Assembly: GCA_016191435.1 (NCBI GenBank)
Contig: JACPOQ010000032.1
Span: 62,001-126,000, forward strand
Source: Chloroflexota bacterium
Lineage (GTDB): Bacteria; Chloroflexota; Dehalococcoidia; Tepidiformales; Tepidiformaceae
Length of the DNA: 64,000 nucleotides
Direction of reading: 5' to 3'
Shown one piece after another: positions 40,493 through 50,229 of the stretch. Within the stretch, counting starts at the first letter, position 1; each line of letters opens with the position of its first letter. The notes beneath the pieces are model-generated. The model was not told the origin of the DNA. It made no database searches and saw only the letters and a program-made list of their open reading frames with translations. Both the position numbers and the translations under genes were made by a program.

Positions 40493-41686
40493 TCAGTCCC
40501 TCGCGAGGATGATGGTGCCACCGGTGTGGCTGGTAGCGAGCATGCCGCCGTTGCCGTGTGCGACGGCGAGCCGGGCGCCATCGACCTGCGAAGTCGACTC
40601 GCCACGAAGTTGCCGCACCGATTCGAGCAGCAAGAAGATGCCGCGCATGCCCGGGTGGTTGGAGCTCAGCCCACCGCCATCGGTATTGAGGGTCGGCTTG
40701 AGCGGGCTCTTGAAGTGGAGGCGCTCGCCTTCGACGAACGCCCCGCCCTCGCCCTTCTTGCAGAAGCCGAGGTCCTCCAGGATGGTCAGGACCGTGATCG
40801 TGAAGGAGTCGTAGATCATCGCGATGTCGATTTCCTGCGGCCGGACCCCGGCCTCGCCAAAGGCGACGGGCGCCGATTGGGCGCCGGCGCTTGTCGTGAG
40901 GTCGCCCTTGTTTTCGCTGTATTTGGTCGCTTCGCCCGTGCCGATGACCCAGACCGGCGTCTTCTTCGTGTCACGGGCGACATCGGCGGAGGCGATGACG
41001 ACGGCGCCGCCGCCATCGGAGACCATGCAGCAATCGAGCAGGTGCAGGGGGTCGGCGACCATCCGCGAGCCAAGCACGTCTTCGATGGTGATCTCGCGGA
41101 TGTTCTCGTAGAGGAGGTCCGTCATGGCCTGGACGGCCTGGGGGTTGCGCATCGCATGGGCGCGCGTGATGCGCGAAATGTTCGCGAGCTGCGCGCTCGT
41201 CGTGCCGTATTGGTGGAAGTGGCGGTGGGCGACCATCGCGTAATTGGAGATAAGCGTCATGCCCCACGGGTCCTGCATGTTGCTGATGGGCCCCGGCGCG
41301 CCGAGCCCGCCCATGCCGCCCGTCCCGATGGCCCGCGAGTCGCTATGCGCGGTGGAGCCGTAGGTGAGGAGCGCAACCTTGCACTTGCCGGCGGCGATGT
41401 CGCGGCGTGCGTGCGAGGTGTGGAACTCGTAGGAACTGCCGCCGACGGCGGTGGTATCGATGACGTTGGGCTTGAAGCCGAAGTACTCGGCGAGGTTGAG
41501 CCCGGCCATGCCGGCGCCGTCCTGCGCGTCGTAGAGGCCATCGACATCGGACCACTTAAGGCCGGCGTCTTCGAGGGCGCGGGCGGCGCACTCTACCTTG
41601 ATCTGGAGGGGGGTGACGCCGGGCGCTTTGCGCCGGGGGTATTCGTGGATGCCGACGATCGCGGCGTCGCGCTTCTGTGAAACCAT
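40493..41686 (-). CDS. SCP-x-type thiolase / lipid-transfer protein
   Basis: 397 residues from ATG at 41686 with GGAG 9 bases upstream; an ATG at 41701 adds five residues. Thiolase-fold blocks: DAAIVGIHEYPRRKAPGVTP, VDGLYDAQDGAGMAGLNLAEYFG, TAVGGSSYEFHTSHARRDIAAGKCKVALL, MVSDGGGAVVIASADVA, IDIAMIYDSFTITVLTILEDLGF, NTDGGGLSSNHPGMRG and VAHGNGGMLATSHTGGTIIL. The nucleophilic Cys of degradative thiolases is Ser here, as in the sterol/DitF-like group, where a retro-aldol or acyl-binding role is proposed. It forms a complex-type pair with the OB-fold protein downstream. Confidence 0.87.
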   Translation of the reverse strand: MVSQKRDAAIVGIHEYPRRKAPGVTPLQIKVECAARALEDAGLKWSDVDGLYDAQDGAGMAGLNLAEYFGFKPNVIDTTAVGGSSYEFHTSHARRDIAAGKCKVALLTYGSTAHSDSRAIGTGGMGGLGAPGPISNMQDPWGMTLISNYAMVAHRHFHQYGTTSAQLANISRITRAHAMRNPQAVQAMTDLLYENIREITIEDVLGSRMVADPLHLLDCCMVSDGGGAVVIASADVARDTKKTPVWVIGTGEATKYSENKGDLTTSAGAQSAPVAFGEAGVRPQEIDIAMIYDSFTITVLTILEDLGFCKKGEGGAFVEGERLHFKSPLKPTLNTDGGGLSSNHPGMRGIFLLLESVRQLRGESTSQVDGARLAVAHGNGGMLATSHTGGTIILARD

Positions 41687-41793
41687 GCGTGGTGACTCCA
41701 TGGGTCGTTCGCGGCGCCGAAGCGGCGGCGACGAGCCGTACGCTATCCGGGTGGGCTGAACGCGTCAAACGCGCGGTTCAAGGTTCGGTCGGG

Positions 41794-42696
41794 TCATTCG
41801 CCGACATCTATCCGAGGCAGGCACCAGTTGAAGTTGTAGGCAACAACAACCCGGCATTCGTGCGCCTCCGATACGGACTGGGCGACCTGCTCGATTCGAA
41901 GCCAGTCGTCCGAGGTAACAAATACCTCGGTGTCAAATTGAAGGATGTGGGCGAAAATGATGAGGCGGCCAGCAGCCTTACCCCCGCGGGCCGCCCACTG
42001 GTCGAGTGCCCTCTCGACCTGCTCGTCGAGCTTTCGGAAGAACGGCTCTTCCAAGACATGTGGCTCGCCGATGCCTCCATCACGCCCCTCCGCTCGCATC
42101 TTCTCCCACATGGCGTTGTCCCGGTCCGACGCGTGAATCGCTTTTGCCTCGACTCCACCCCAGCCATCAACCGTAACGTCCGGCATGCCGGCTTCGTCCG
42201 AAGTGAACCGAAGAGGTCCCAGTCTCGCAACGCTGTGTGCCCAGGCAAGTGACTCGCACTCGACCATGACGTCGGTAAATTGGCCGTCAAAATTGCACAG
42301 CTGCTGAGTGGAAGTACGTTTCGCCGGATGTCGGCGTCGAATCTCCCGCGCCAAAACCTTGGCTGCGCCGAGTTCCGTCGCGATCATTACCACGTCATCC
42401 CACCGGCCTCTGTTCTCACCTACAAAAGCCGCGCGCACCATGCAGCCGTCGTGCCACTGACCGCTACTCGCCCCTGGGAATGCCTCGTGGAGGAGTGCTT
42501 CGAGTGGCGCCATCACGTGCTCACACCGGCAAACCGTAGCAGCGCCATTTAACGCCCTCGCACACTCAAAGTTAGATCCGAGCCACCGCGATGCCGCGAA
42601 GTATCTCATGTTGGACGTCTTAATGACGGCCGCGAAGCGTGATTCGGTAAGCGGGAGGGTATCGCGCCGGGCAACGCGACTCCACCAAAATCCCAC
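41794..42696 (-). CDS. Orphan protein with possible nuclease-like core
   Basis: Up to 300 residues (GTG at 42696); an ATG at 42609 is a shorter alternative, and neither has a good ribosome site. The base composition looks lower in GC than its neighbours. The centre reads AGMPDVTVDGWGGVEAKAIHASDRD, which resembles a PD-(D/E)xK pattern (Asp, then Glu-x-Lys), and the C-terminus has alternating strands (RLIIFAHILQFD, CRVVVAYNFNW). No family recognised; possibly an acquired defence-type or restriction-like gene. Confidence 0.55.
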   Translation of the reverse strand: MGFWWSRVARRDTLPLTESRFAAVIKTSNMRYFAASRWLGSNFECARALNGAATVCRCEHVMAPLEALLHEAFPGASSGQWHDGCMVRAAFVGENRGRWDDVVMIATELGAAKVLAREIRRRHPAKRTSTQQLCNFDGQFTDVMVECESLAWAHSVARLGPLRFTSDEAGMPDVTVDGWGGVEAKAIHASDRDNAMWEKMRAEGRDGGIGEPHVLEEPFFRKLDEQVERALDQWAARGGKAAGRLIIFAHILQFDTEVFVTSDDWLRIEQVAQSVSEAHECRVVVAYNFNWCLPRIDVGE

Positions 42697-42750
42697 ACCT
42701 CTGACGCGCGGCTGGAGTCCCGCGGCGACCTCTGGTAGTGTGCGGCGCGC

Positions 42751-45087
42751 GTGACGCTTGTCATCCTGGCCCTGGCGTGGCTCCTGGGCATCGCGGCGGT
42801 AGCGTTGTGGGAGGCGCCGGGGTGGATGGCGGCTGCATGGGTGCTCGCCGCGATGCCGGCGGTGTGGGCGGTCCGCGGCCGGCGCGATGCGGCGCTCATC
42901 GCCGTCGCTGCGCTGGTGGCCCTGGCAGGCGGGGTGCGCTTCGCGGGTTGGGCCGACCGGGACGCGCCGGACCTGGCCCGATATGTGGGCCGCGACGTGA
43001 CCGTCGAGGGTGTCGTCGATTCGGAGCCGGACCCCGGGCGCGCGAGCGTGCGCTATACGGTGCGCGCGGAGACCGTGGCGCTCGGGAAGGAAGCGCCGAT
43101 CGCGACCGGCGGCAAGCTGCTCGTTACGGTGAACCAGTATGCCGAGTACCTGCCGGGCGCACGCCTACGCATCAAAGGAAAGCTCGAACAACCGCCCGTG
43201 TTCCCCGACTTCGACTATCGCGGGTACCTGGCGCGGCGCGGGGTCGTGGGGACCATCGGGTTCGGAAGTGTCGAGGTGTTGGCCGACGCGCCGAAATGGG
43301 ACGCGCGCAGGCTGCTCGCGGACGTGCGGCTGCGGCTGGACCGAGCGCTGCAGCGCGCGCTGCCGGAACCAGAGGCATCGCTCGCTGGCGGGATCGCGTT
43401 CGGGCGGGACGGCAACCTGCCGGATGCACTGTACGCGGACTTCCGGACGACGGGGCTCGCGCACATCGTGGCGGTGTCGGGTTCGAACGTCGCGCTGGCA
43501 GCGGCGCTGGCGTTCGTGCTTCTGACGCCGCTCGTCCGCCGGCGGTTTGCGATCGGGGCGGCGTTCATCACGGTCGCCGGCTATGTCACGATCGCGGGCG
43601 CGTCGGCGAGCGTGGTCCGGGCGGGGATCATGGCGGTGGTGCTGCTGGCAGGGATGGCGCTGGGCCGGCAGCAGAGCGCGCTCGCGGCGCTTGGGGCGGC
43701 CGCAATTGTCATGACCGCGTTCCAGCCGGCGACGGCGCTCGATCTCGGCTTCCAGTTGAGCCTCGCCGCCACCGCCGGCCTGATAGCGTTCGCCCCCTGG
43801 ATCCGGGCCGGCCTGGCGGCGGGGGCGCGCCGGGCACGCGCGGAGGCAATCCCGGAGCTCGCGCTGCAGGCAGTGGCGCTATCGCTGTCCGCGACGGTCG
43901 CGACGCTGCCGATCGTGTGGCTGAACTTCGGCCAGGTGTCGCTCATCGGGCCGCTGGCGAACGTGATTGTGGAGCCGCTGTTCGGATTGGCGTTTACGCT
44001 ATCCGCGGGGACGGCGGTGGTCGGCGCGATGTGGCCTACGGGCGGCTGGCTGCTGGGTCTGCTGGCGTTCTATCCACTCGCGGCCACGACCTGGCTGGCG
44101 GAGCACCTCGCGGACGTGCCGGGCGCAGCGGTGACGGTGCCGTCCGGCGGCGGCACTTCGGCGTTTGTCGCGTACCTGGTCCTGGCCGCGGCCGGCTGGC
44201 CGGCGTACCGCTACCTCGCGCCGGCGGACGCCGGGGCGAGGGGTATCCGGCTGCCGCCGCAGCAAAAACTCGCGCTCGCGGGCGGGCTGGCGGCCGCGGC
44301 GCTCGTGGTGGTATGGCGCGTCAGCGTGCAGCCGATGGGCGGGCCGGGGGCGCTTGTGATCGATGTGCTGGATGTTGGGCAGGGGGACGCCATCCTCCTG
44401 ACGACGCCGCACGGCCGCCAGGTGCTCATCGATAGCGGCCCGAGCGGCATCGAGCTCGCACGTCAACTCGGGGCTGTGCTCCCGCACTGGGACCGCACGA
44501 TCGACGCGTTTATCCTCACGCACGGCGACGAGGACCACGTCGGCGGTGCGGCAGCGGTGCTCGAGCGTTACGGCATCGGGGGCGAAATCGACAACGGCAC
44601 GCCTCGCAGCGGAGGGTCGTTCGCGGCCTATTGGCAGCGTGCCAACGGCCGCAAGGAAGTGCGCGCGGGCGACGAATGGACCGAGGACGGCGTGCGGTTC
44701 GAGGTCCTCTGGCCGCCCGAGGGGTACGAGACGAACCAGGCGAACAACGCGTCGATCGTCCTGCGGGTGAGCTATGGGTCGGTTTCCGTGCTGCTGACGG
44801 GCGACTTCGACGCCGCGCCCCAGCGCGCGCTGGTGGCCCTCGGCGACGTGCGCGCGGACGTGCTCAAGGTGCCGCACCATGGATCGAAGAACAGCGCGCC
44901 GGATTTCTTCGCAGCAGTGGGGGCGCGCCTGGCCGTAATCTCTGTCGGCGCGGACAATCCCTACGGCCACCCGGCGCCTGAAACGCTGGACGCACTGGCG
45001 GGCACGCGGCTCCTGCGGACAGACCGCAACGGGCGGGTGCGATTGCGGATCGATGGGCGCCAGGTCGCGGTCTCGAGCGAGCGCTGA
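42751..45087 (+). CDS. comEC: DNA internalisation competence protein ComEC/Rec2
   Basis: 778 residues, GTG at 42751. N-terminal hydrophobic helices and DUF4131-like region, OB-like part ([15 protein letters not shown]), the Competence domain ([69 protein letters not shown]) and many membrane helices. The C-terminal metallo-beta-lactamase domain has [33 protein letters not shown] and LLTGDFDA with [10 protein letters not shown]. It forms the channel for single-stranded DNA in natural transformation. Apparently full length and intact. Confidence 0.94.
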   Translation: MTLVILALAWLLGIAAVALWEAPGWMAAAWVLAAMPAVWAVRGRRDAALIAVAALVALAGGVRFAGWADRDAPDLARYVGRDVTVEGVVDSEPDPGRASVRYTVRAETVALGKEAPIATGGKLLVTVNQYAEYLPGARLRIKGKLEQPPVFPDFDYRGYLARRGVVGTIGFGSVEVLADAPKWDARRLLADVRLRLDRALQRALPEPEASLAGGIAFGRDGNLPDALYADFRTTGLAHIVAVSGSNVALAAALAFVLLTPLVRRRFAIGAAFITVAGYVTIAGASASVVRAGIMAVVLLAGMALGRQQSALAALGAAAIVMTAFQPATALDLGFQLSLAATAGLIAFAPWIRAGLAAGARRARAEAIPELALQAVALSLSATVATLPIVWLNFGQVSLIGPLANVIVEPLFGLAFTLSAGTAVVGAMWPTGGWLLGLLAFYPLAATTWLAEHLADVPGAAVTVPSGGGTSAFVAYLVLAAAGWPAYRYLAPADAGARGIRLPPQQKLALAGGLAAAALVVVWRVSVQPMGGPGALVIDVLDVGQGDAILLTTPHGRQVLIDSGPSGIELARQLGAVLPHWDRTIDAFILTHGDEDHVGGAAAVLERYGIGGEIDNGTPRSGGSFAAYWQRANGRKEVRAGDEWTEDGVRFEVLWPPEGYETNQANNASIVLRVSYGSVSVLLTGDFDAAPQRALVALGDVRADVLKVPHHGSKNSAPDFFAAVGARLAVISVGADNPYGHPAPETLDALAGTRLLRTDRNGRVRLRIDGRQVAVSSER

Positions 45088-45176
45088 CGGCTTTGCGCGA
45101 GGCGGGGCGCGCGGTTACGGTAAAGCCAACCTCAGCGGCCCGTTGCCCTTCGGAAACGCGGCAAGGAAGTACCCGT

Positions 45177-45899
45177 TTGTCCCCACGCATCGATGGCCGG
45201 CGCCCGGACCAGCTGCGCCCGGTCAGCATCAACACGAACGTCCTCGATTTCGCCGAGGGCAGTTGCATTGTCGAATTCGGGCGTACGCGCGTGCTGTGCG
45301 CCGCTAGCCTCGAAGACCGCCAGCCGGGATGGTTGCGCGGCACCCAGAGCGGCTGGGTGACGGCCGAGTACGCCATGCTGCCGCGGGCCACGCACACCCG
45401 CAGCCAGCGCGAAGTCGAGCGAGGGCGGCCGGGCGGGCGGACGCAAGAGATCCAGCGGCTCATCGGCCGCTCGTTGCGCGGCGTGGTGAACCTGGAGCTG
45501 CTCGGGCAGCGCACCATCACGGTCGACTGCGACGTCATCCAGGCGGACGGGGGGACGCGCACCGCGTCGATTACCGGTGGTTATGTCGCGCTCGCCCTGG
45601 CCGTCCAGCGTCTGGTGAAGGCCGGCACGGTGTCGCCGGCAGTGATGACATCGCCGGTCGCGGCGATCTCCGTGGGCATCGTCAAAGGGGTGCCGATGCT
45701 GGACCTTTGCTACGAAGAGGACTCGACGGCGGAAGTCGACTTCAATGTCGTGATGACGGGCGAGGACTCGTTCGTCGAAGTGCAGGGCACAGCCGAGCAG
45801 CTGCCATTCACGCGTGCGGGCATGGACCAGCTGCTCGACCTGGCCCGAGGAGGCATCACGGAGCTGTTCGCGCTGCAGCGCGACGCTATCGGCGCCTAA
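45177..45899 (+). CDS. rph: Ribonuclease PH
   Basis: 240 residues. TTG at 45177 is chosen: GGAAG lies just upstream and the product then begins [18 protein letters not shown], as RNase PH proteins do. Landmarks: [56 protein letters not shown] broken by the phosphate-binding Arg cluster, [21 protein letters not shown], and [21 protein letters not shown] phosphorolytic 3'-5' exonuclease that trims tRNA 3' ends. Its last 4 bases overlap the convergent HIT gene. Confidence 0.93.
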   Translation: MSPRIDGRRPDQLRPVSINTNVLDFAEGSCIVEFGRTRVLCAASLEDRQPGWLRGTQSGWVTAEYAMLPRATHTRSQREVERGRPGGRTQEIQRLIGRSLRGVVNLELLGQRTITVDCDVIQADGGTRTASITGGYVALALAVQRLVKAGTVSPAVMTSPVAAISVGIVKGVPMLDLCYEEDSTAEVDFNVVMTGEDSFVEVQGTAEQLPFTRAGMDQLLDLARGGITELFALQRDAIGA

Positions 45900-46264
45900 C
45901 CGACGTAGTGGCCGAGGAACGTGCCACCAAGGATGTGGAGATGTCCGTGCTCCTGGCTTTGCATCGCGTCGTAGCCGAAGTTGGTGAGCAGCCGGAAGCC
46001 GCCCGGGCAGAGGCGCTGGCCGATCTCGGAGGCGATGCGGCCGATGTGGCCCATATCGCTCCAGAGTTCGGCCTGGCTGATGTGCTCCCTCTTCATCGCA
46101 AGCAGCATCACGGGCACCCAGCGCAGGATGTTCTGGATGACAATGACTTCGTCGTCCTGGTAGACGATGTTCGCGGGCTCTTCACCGGCAACGATTCGGC
46201 AGAAGACACAGTAGGGTCGGCGAGTGGGTTTCTTTGGCTCGCCCGATTCGGCTTGTTCTGTCAT
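45896..46264 (-). CDS. HIT family nucleotide-binding protein
   Basis: 122 residues. Zinc-type opening ([29 protein letters not shown]), central helices ([13 protein letters not shown]) and the histidine triad [10 protein letters not shown] near the C-terminus (positions about 108-116). HIT proteins hydrolyse AMP-linked nucleotides such as ApnA or AMP-NH2. Convergent with rph, divergent from the DUF1015 gene. Confidence 0.93.
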   Translation of the reverse strand: MTEQAESGEPKKPTRRPYCVFCRIVAGEEPANIVYQDDEVIVIQNILRWVPVMLLAMKREHISQAELWSDMGHIGRIASEIGQRLCPGGFRLLTNFGYDAMQSQEHGHLHILGGTFLGHYVG

Positions 46265-46295
46265 GAGGGTAGAGCGATTCTAGGTTCGGCCCATC

Positions 46296-46311
46296 GCTGG
46301 TTCAAACCAGC
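46296..46311. promoter_or_regulatory. Perfect dyad between divergent HIT and DUF1015 genes
   Basis: GCTGGTT-CA-AACCAGC, a perfect 7+7 inverted repeat, lies 32 bases from the HIT start and 31 bases from the DUF1015 start. Central placement suggests an operator serving both promoters. Confidence 0.45.
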
Positions 46312-46341
46312 ATCGGCCCCGCTTCCAAAGGTAGCCAGCTA

Positions 46342-47634
46342 ATGCCCCAACTGCTCCCGTTCCGTGGAATCCGTTACACGCCTGCGGCCGGGCCGCTGAG
46401 CGACCTGCTGGCGCCGCCATACGACGTGATTTCGCCGGCCCAGCAGCGGGCACTTGCGGGCCGCAGTCCTTACAACGCCGTCCACCTCGAGCTCGCGGAG
46501 GGCGGCGACGAGCGCTACGGGCGCGTGGCGACGATGCTGCGGGAGTGGGAAGAGGCGGGCGTGGTCGCGCGGGACGCTGTCCCGATGCTCTACATCTACG
46601 AGCAGACCTTCCGCGAAGCGGGGCGCGAGTATCACCGCCGCGCACTGCTCACCGAAGTGGAGGCGCAGCCGTGGGACGAAGGCGCGGTGAAGCCGCATGA
46701 GTTCACAATGTCGGGCCCGAAAGAAGACCGTCTGAAGCTGTTGGAGGCGACGAAGACGCAATTCAGCCCCGTCTTCATGATCGCGCGCGACCGCGCAGGG
46801 CAGTTACGGCAGTTCCTCGACCAGACAGTGGAGTCCCGGCCCGCGGACTCCGAGGCGACGACACTGGATGGGGACCACCACCGCATGTGGGTGGTAGAGG
46901 CGGGCCGCCTGGAGATGCGCTTTCTCGCGCCGTTGCTGGCCGAGAGCTTCTACATCGCGGACGGCCACCACCGCTACGAGACGGCCGTGAACTACCGCAA
47001 CCTCGTCATCGAGCGCGAGGGAACACTGGAGCGCGACCACCCGGCGCGCTATGCGATGACGGCGATCGTGCCTGCGAGCGACCCCGGCCTTGTGATCCGG
47101 CCCATCCACCGCATCGTCCCGCGGCCCGCACCCGCCGGCTGGGAGGCGCGCATCGCGGCGAACTTCCGGGTGACGGCGATTAAACCCATCGGGCACGCGA
47201 GGACCGAGGCGCCATCGCTCGAAGCCGAACTCAACGGCCGGCCCGAGGCGATTCTCGCAATCGACCTCGATCCGGGCATGTTGCATCTCCTCGAGCCCCG
47301 TGACCAGGGGGTATACGCCCGCATCGCGCCGGCCGGTTACAGTGACGGCTGGGCGCGGATCTCGCCGAACCTGCTCCGCTACGGCGTGCTGGAGCCACTC
47401 TGGGACATCACGGACGCGGACCTGAGGGCGGGCGCGGTCGAGTACACCCACGACGCGGCCGAGGCGCTTGAGGCGGTCGGGAGCCACCCGGACGCGGTCG
47501 GATTCCTGCTGAACCCCGTCGGCATCGAGTCCGTTATGTCGCTTGCCGACCAGGGCGAGCGGATGCCGCAAAAGTCGACATTCTTCCACCCAAAGTTGGG
47601 GACGGGGCTGGTGTTCCACCCGCTCTACCCGTAG
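46342..47634 (+). CDS. DUF1015 family protein
   Basis: 430 residues, full length for the family. Diagnostic blocks: LLPFRGIRYTPAAGPLSDLLAPPYDVIS, NAVHLELAEGGDERYG, LYIYEQTFREAGREYHRRALL, KPHEFTMSGPKEDRLKLLEATKTQFSPVF split over the substrate loop, YIADGHHRYETAVNYR, and VGFLLNPVGIESVMSLADQGERMPQKSTFFHPKLGTGLVF in two parts at the C-terminus. Function is not firmly known; I recall it being encoded near serA and class V aminotransferase genes in anaerobes. Both lie just downstream here, which points to serine metabolism. Confidence 0.93.
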   Translation: MPQLLPFRGIRYTPAAGPLSDLLAPPYDVISPAQQRALAGRSPYNAVHLELAEGGDERYGRVATMLREWEEAGVVARDAVPMLYIYEQTFREAGREYHRRALLTEVEAQPWDEGAVKPHEFTMSGPKEDRLKLLEATKTQFSPVFMIARDRAGQLRQFLDQTVESRPADSEATTLDGDHHRMWVVEAGRLEMRFLAPLLAESFYIADGHHRYETAVNYRNLVIEREGTLERDHPARYAMTAIVPASDPGLVIRPIHRIVPRPAPAGWEARIAANFRVTAIKPIGHARTEAPSLEAELNGRPEAILAIDLDPGMLHLLEPRDQGVYARIAPAGYSDGWARISPNLLRYGVLEPLWDITDADLRAGAVEYTHDAAEALEAVGSHPDAVGFLLNPVGIESVMSLADQGERMPQKSTFFHPKLGTGLVFHPLYP

Positions 47635-47667
47635 CGCAACCGAACTGCTCGGCATTAGAATGACTCC

Positions 47668-47895
47668 ATGACCAGAATGATGACCGCAACGGAAGTCAAA
47701 GCCAAGCTCCTGGCTTTGCTTGACGACGTTGAGAACGGCGAGGAGATCGAAATCACGCGGCATGGCCTGACGGTGGCGCGTCTGACTCCCGCACGTGGTC
47801 CACATGCGCTCAAGGGCCGTCTGACCGGGGTGGCAATGACAGCAGCCAGCGACGACGATTTGTTCAGCACCGGCGTTTCATGGGATTTGCCCTGA
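47668..47895 (+). CDS. Phd/YefM-type antitoxin
   Basis: 75 residues. Antitoxin fold: MMTATEVKAKLLALLDDVENGEEIEITRHGLTVARLTP in two blocks, then a flexible toxin-binding tail ending DDDLFSTGVSWDLP. It overlaps the PIN toxin gene by 16 bases. Such antitoxins bind and block the toxin and repress the operon. Confidence 0.9.
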   Translation: MTRMMTATEVKAKLLALLDDVENGEEIEITRHGLTVARLTPARGPHALKGRLTGVAMTAASDDDLFSTGVSWDLP

Positions 47896-48284
47896 CCACG
47901 GTCCTTCTCGATACGCACGTCCTTCACTGGTGGGCCGCCGAACCTGAGCGCCTGAGCAAACCCGCCGCGGACGCGGTCAACAACGCCGATGAGCTCGCCG
48001 TTGCATCGATTTCGTGGTTCGAACTCGCGTGGCTTGCTACGCACAACCGTATCTTCGTGAGCGTCCCCATCAATACGTGGCTGCAGGAACTCGCGGATCA
48101 AGTTCGAACGATCGGGACGACGCCGGCAATCGCGACGACAGCAGCGACACTGCCCGAGTCGTTTCCGGGCGACCCGGCCGACCGTCTGATCTACGCCACT
48201 GCGATTGAGCATGGCTGGTCGCTGGTGACGAAAGACGGACGAATGCGAGCGCATCGCCATCCGCGTCGGATGACCATCTGGTAG
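47880..48284 (+). CDS. vapC: VapC-type PIN domain ribonuclease toxin
   Basis: 134 residues, ATG at 47880. PIN-domain acidic residues are complete: VLLDTHVLHWW (first Asp), SISWFELAWLA (Glu), and PGDPADRLIYATAIEHGWSLVTKDGRM (two Asp). The N-terminal LDTHxLxWW form is the subgroup that pairs with Phd antitoxins. It probably cleaves a tRNA or rRNA site when freed. The module sits between the DUF1015 and serA genes. Confidence 0.92.
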   Translation: MGFALTTVLLDTHVLHWWAAEPERLSKPAADAVNNADELAVASISWFELAWLATHNRIFVSVPINTWLQELADQVRTIGTTPAIATTAATLPESFPGDPADRLIYATAIEHGWSLVTKDGRMRAHRHPRRMTIW

Positions 48285-48375
48285 CCACTCCGAGTGCACG
48301 GCTGGTGCTGCCGACTCCGACTCACGATTGGGTACCCGACGTGAGCCCTGATTGAGCCAGGTTGCACGCGTTCGG

Positions 48376-50142
48376 CTAGAACGCGACCAGGCGGACGTTG
48401 TGGATGCCATCCGTGGCGGCGATTTCGGCGACCTGCTCCTCCGTCGGGCGCTCATCCACGGCGATGAGCATCAGCGCCCGCTCGCGGCGACCGCGGCGGC
48501 CCACCTGCATCGAGCGGATGTTGATGTCGTCCTTGCCGAGCAGCGTGCCGACGCGGCCGATCATGCCCGGGCGGTCCTCGTTGTCGCAGGCGAGCAGAAT
48601 GGAGTCGGGTTCGGGCATGAGGTCCACATCGAGGCCGTTGAGGATGACGATGTGCGGGGCGCCGTGCTCGACTGTGCCGCCGACGCTCACTTCGCCCTCA
48701 TCGGTCATCACCTTGACGTGGATGAGGTTCAGGAAGACCTCGTGCGAGGTCCGCATCTGTTCGGTGATTTGCCAGCCGCGCGCCTGGGCGACGAGGCTCG
48801 CGTTGACCATGTTCACCGTCTCTTCGCTGATCGGGCGGAGGAGGCCGCGGATGACCGAGGCACGCAGCGGCGTGACGTCCTGCTCGGCGATTTCGCCGTA
48901 GTAGTCGATCTCGATGGAGGCGAGCTGCCCGGTGACGAGTTGCGTCGCCGCCGAACCGAGGATCTCGGCGGTCGCCATGTACGGCTGGATGACTTTGAGG
49001 ACCTCGGGTGCGAGCATCGGCGCGTTGACGGCGTAGCGGGCCGGGCGGCCCGACAGGATGTCGACGATCTGCTCCGCGACGTCGAGCGCCACCCGCTCCT
49101 GCGCCTCCGCGGTGGAAGCCCCGAGATGCGGCGTGACGATGATGCGGGGGTCGCCTAGCAGCGGGTTCTCGCCGGGCGGCTCCGAGGTGAAGACGTCGAT
49201 CGCAGCGCCGGCGACCTTGCCGCCGCGAACCGCCGCCGCCAGCGCCGCCTCATCGATGATCCCGCCGCGGGCGACGTTGAGGATGCGGACGCCATCCTTC
49301 ATCCGCGCGAACTGGTCGGCGGCGATCATCCCGCGCGTGTGCGCGGTCATCGGCACGTGGACGGTAATGAAGTCAGACGTGGCGATGAGTTCGTCCAGGG
49401 TGACCGGCTCGGCGCCGAGGGCGCGGGCGCGCTCCTCCGGGATGAACGGGTCGTGGGTAATCACGCGCATTTCGAGCCCGAGGGCGCGCCGGCTCACTTC
49501 GGAGCCGATCGGCCCCAGCCCGATGACGCCGAGCGTTTTGCCACGCACTTCGGTGCCCACGAATTCCTTGCGCGACCATTTGCCATCGCGCATCGAGGCG
49601 ACCGCCTGGGGGATGTGCCGGGCGAGCGCGAGCAACAGCGCGACGGTGTGCTCAGCCGCCGCAATGGTGTTTCCCTGCGGCGCGTTGACGACAATCACGC
49701 CGCGCTCGGTGGCGGCGACAAGGTCGATGTTGTCGACGCCAACGCCGGCGCGGCCCACAGCGACGAGCTTCTTCGCCGCCTCGATCACCGGCCGCGTGAC
49801 CTTCGTCTCGCTCCGGACCACGAGGGCGTCGTAGTCGCCGATGATGGCGATAAGGTCCGCGGCGAGGAGGCCGGTGTGCACGTCGACATCGCCCACGGCG
49901 CGGAGCATCTCGATGCCCTCGGGGGCAACAGGGTCGGCGATAAGGATGCGTGGACGGGACTCGGGCATGGGTGGGGTGTCCTCCTGGAGCTTGCGAAGGG
50001 CGATCTCGACGGCGGCGGGGATGCGCGCCTTGCCCGATTCCCAGCGGCTGATGGTGGCCTGATCGACCCCAAGGGCGCCGGCAATCGCGGCTTGCGAGAG
50101 CCCGAGGTGTGTGCGGACTCGGACGAAGTGGCTGGCATCCAT
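48376..50142 (-). CDS. serA: HTH-fused D-3-phosphoglycerate dehydrogenase
   Basis: 588 residues from ATG at 50142 (or 50151). Residues 1-50 form an Xre-type helix-turn-helix (RVRTHLGLSQAAIAGALGVDQATISRWESGKARIP). From Met59 a complete type 1 enzyme follows (530 residues): NAD fold GVIGLGPIGSEVSRRA, catalytic Arg/Glu/His blocks (NVARGGIIDEAAL, TPHLGASTAEAQERV), the intervening domain and a C-terminal ACT domain (ILLACDNEDRPGMIGRVGTLL). It oxidises 3-phosphoglycerate, first step of serine synthesis. AGGAGG lies 11 bases before the Met59 codon, so a short form without HTH may also be made. Confidence 0.9.
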   Translation of the reverse strand: MDASHFVRVRTHLGLSQAAIAGALGVDQATISRWESGKARIPAAVEIALRKLQEDTPPMPESRPRILIADPVAPEGIEMLRAVGDVDVHTGLLAADLIAIIGDYDALVVRSETKVTRPVIEAAKKLVAVGRAGVGVDNIDLVAATERGVIVVNAPQGNTIAAAEHTVALLLALARHIPQAVASMRDGKWSRKEFVGTEVRGKTLGVIGLGPIGSEVSRRALGLEMRVITHDPFIPEERARALGAEPVTLDELIATSDFITVHVPMTAHTRGMIAADQFARMKDGVRILNVARGGIIDEAALAAAVRGGKVAGAAIDVFTSEPPGENPLLGDPRIIVTPHLGASTAEAQERVALDVAEQIVDILSGRPARYAVNAPMLAPEVLKVIQPYMATAEILGSAATQLVTGQLASIEIDYYGEIAEQDVTPLRASVIRGLLRPISEETVNMVNASLVAQARGWQITEQMRTSHEVFLNLIHVKVMTDEGEVSVGGTVEHGAPHIVILNGLDVDLMPEPDSILLACDNEDRPGMIGRVGTLLGKDDINIRSMQVGRRGRRERALMLIAVDERPTEEQVAEIAATDGIHNVRLVAF

Positions 50143-50145
50143 CTT

Positions 50146-50191
50146 ATGCATTCTGCATGAAACACGAAAGCCATGCAAACCGCATGGCTTT
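50146..50191. promoter_or_regulatory. Two palindromes at the start of the HTH-serA gene
   Basis: ATGCA-TTC-TGCAT (50146-50158) overlaps the upstream ATG codon, and AAAGCCATGC-AAACC-GCATGGCTTT (50167-50191) lies just before it. They could be operators for the HTH of the encoded protein. The larger one could instead be the intrinsic terminator of the aminotransferase gene, which ends at 50230. Confidence 0.5.
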
Positions 50192-50229
50192 TCGAAGAAT
50201 GGCTGACAGCGGCCACGGCCGGCCAAGAA

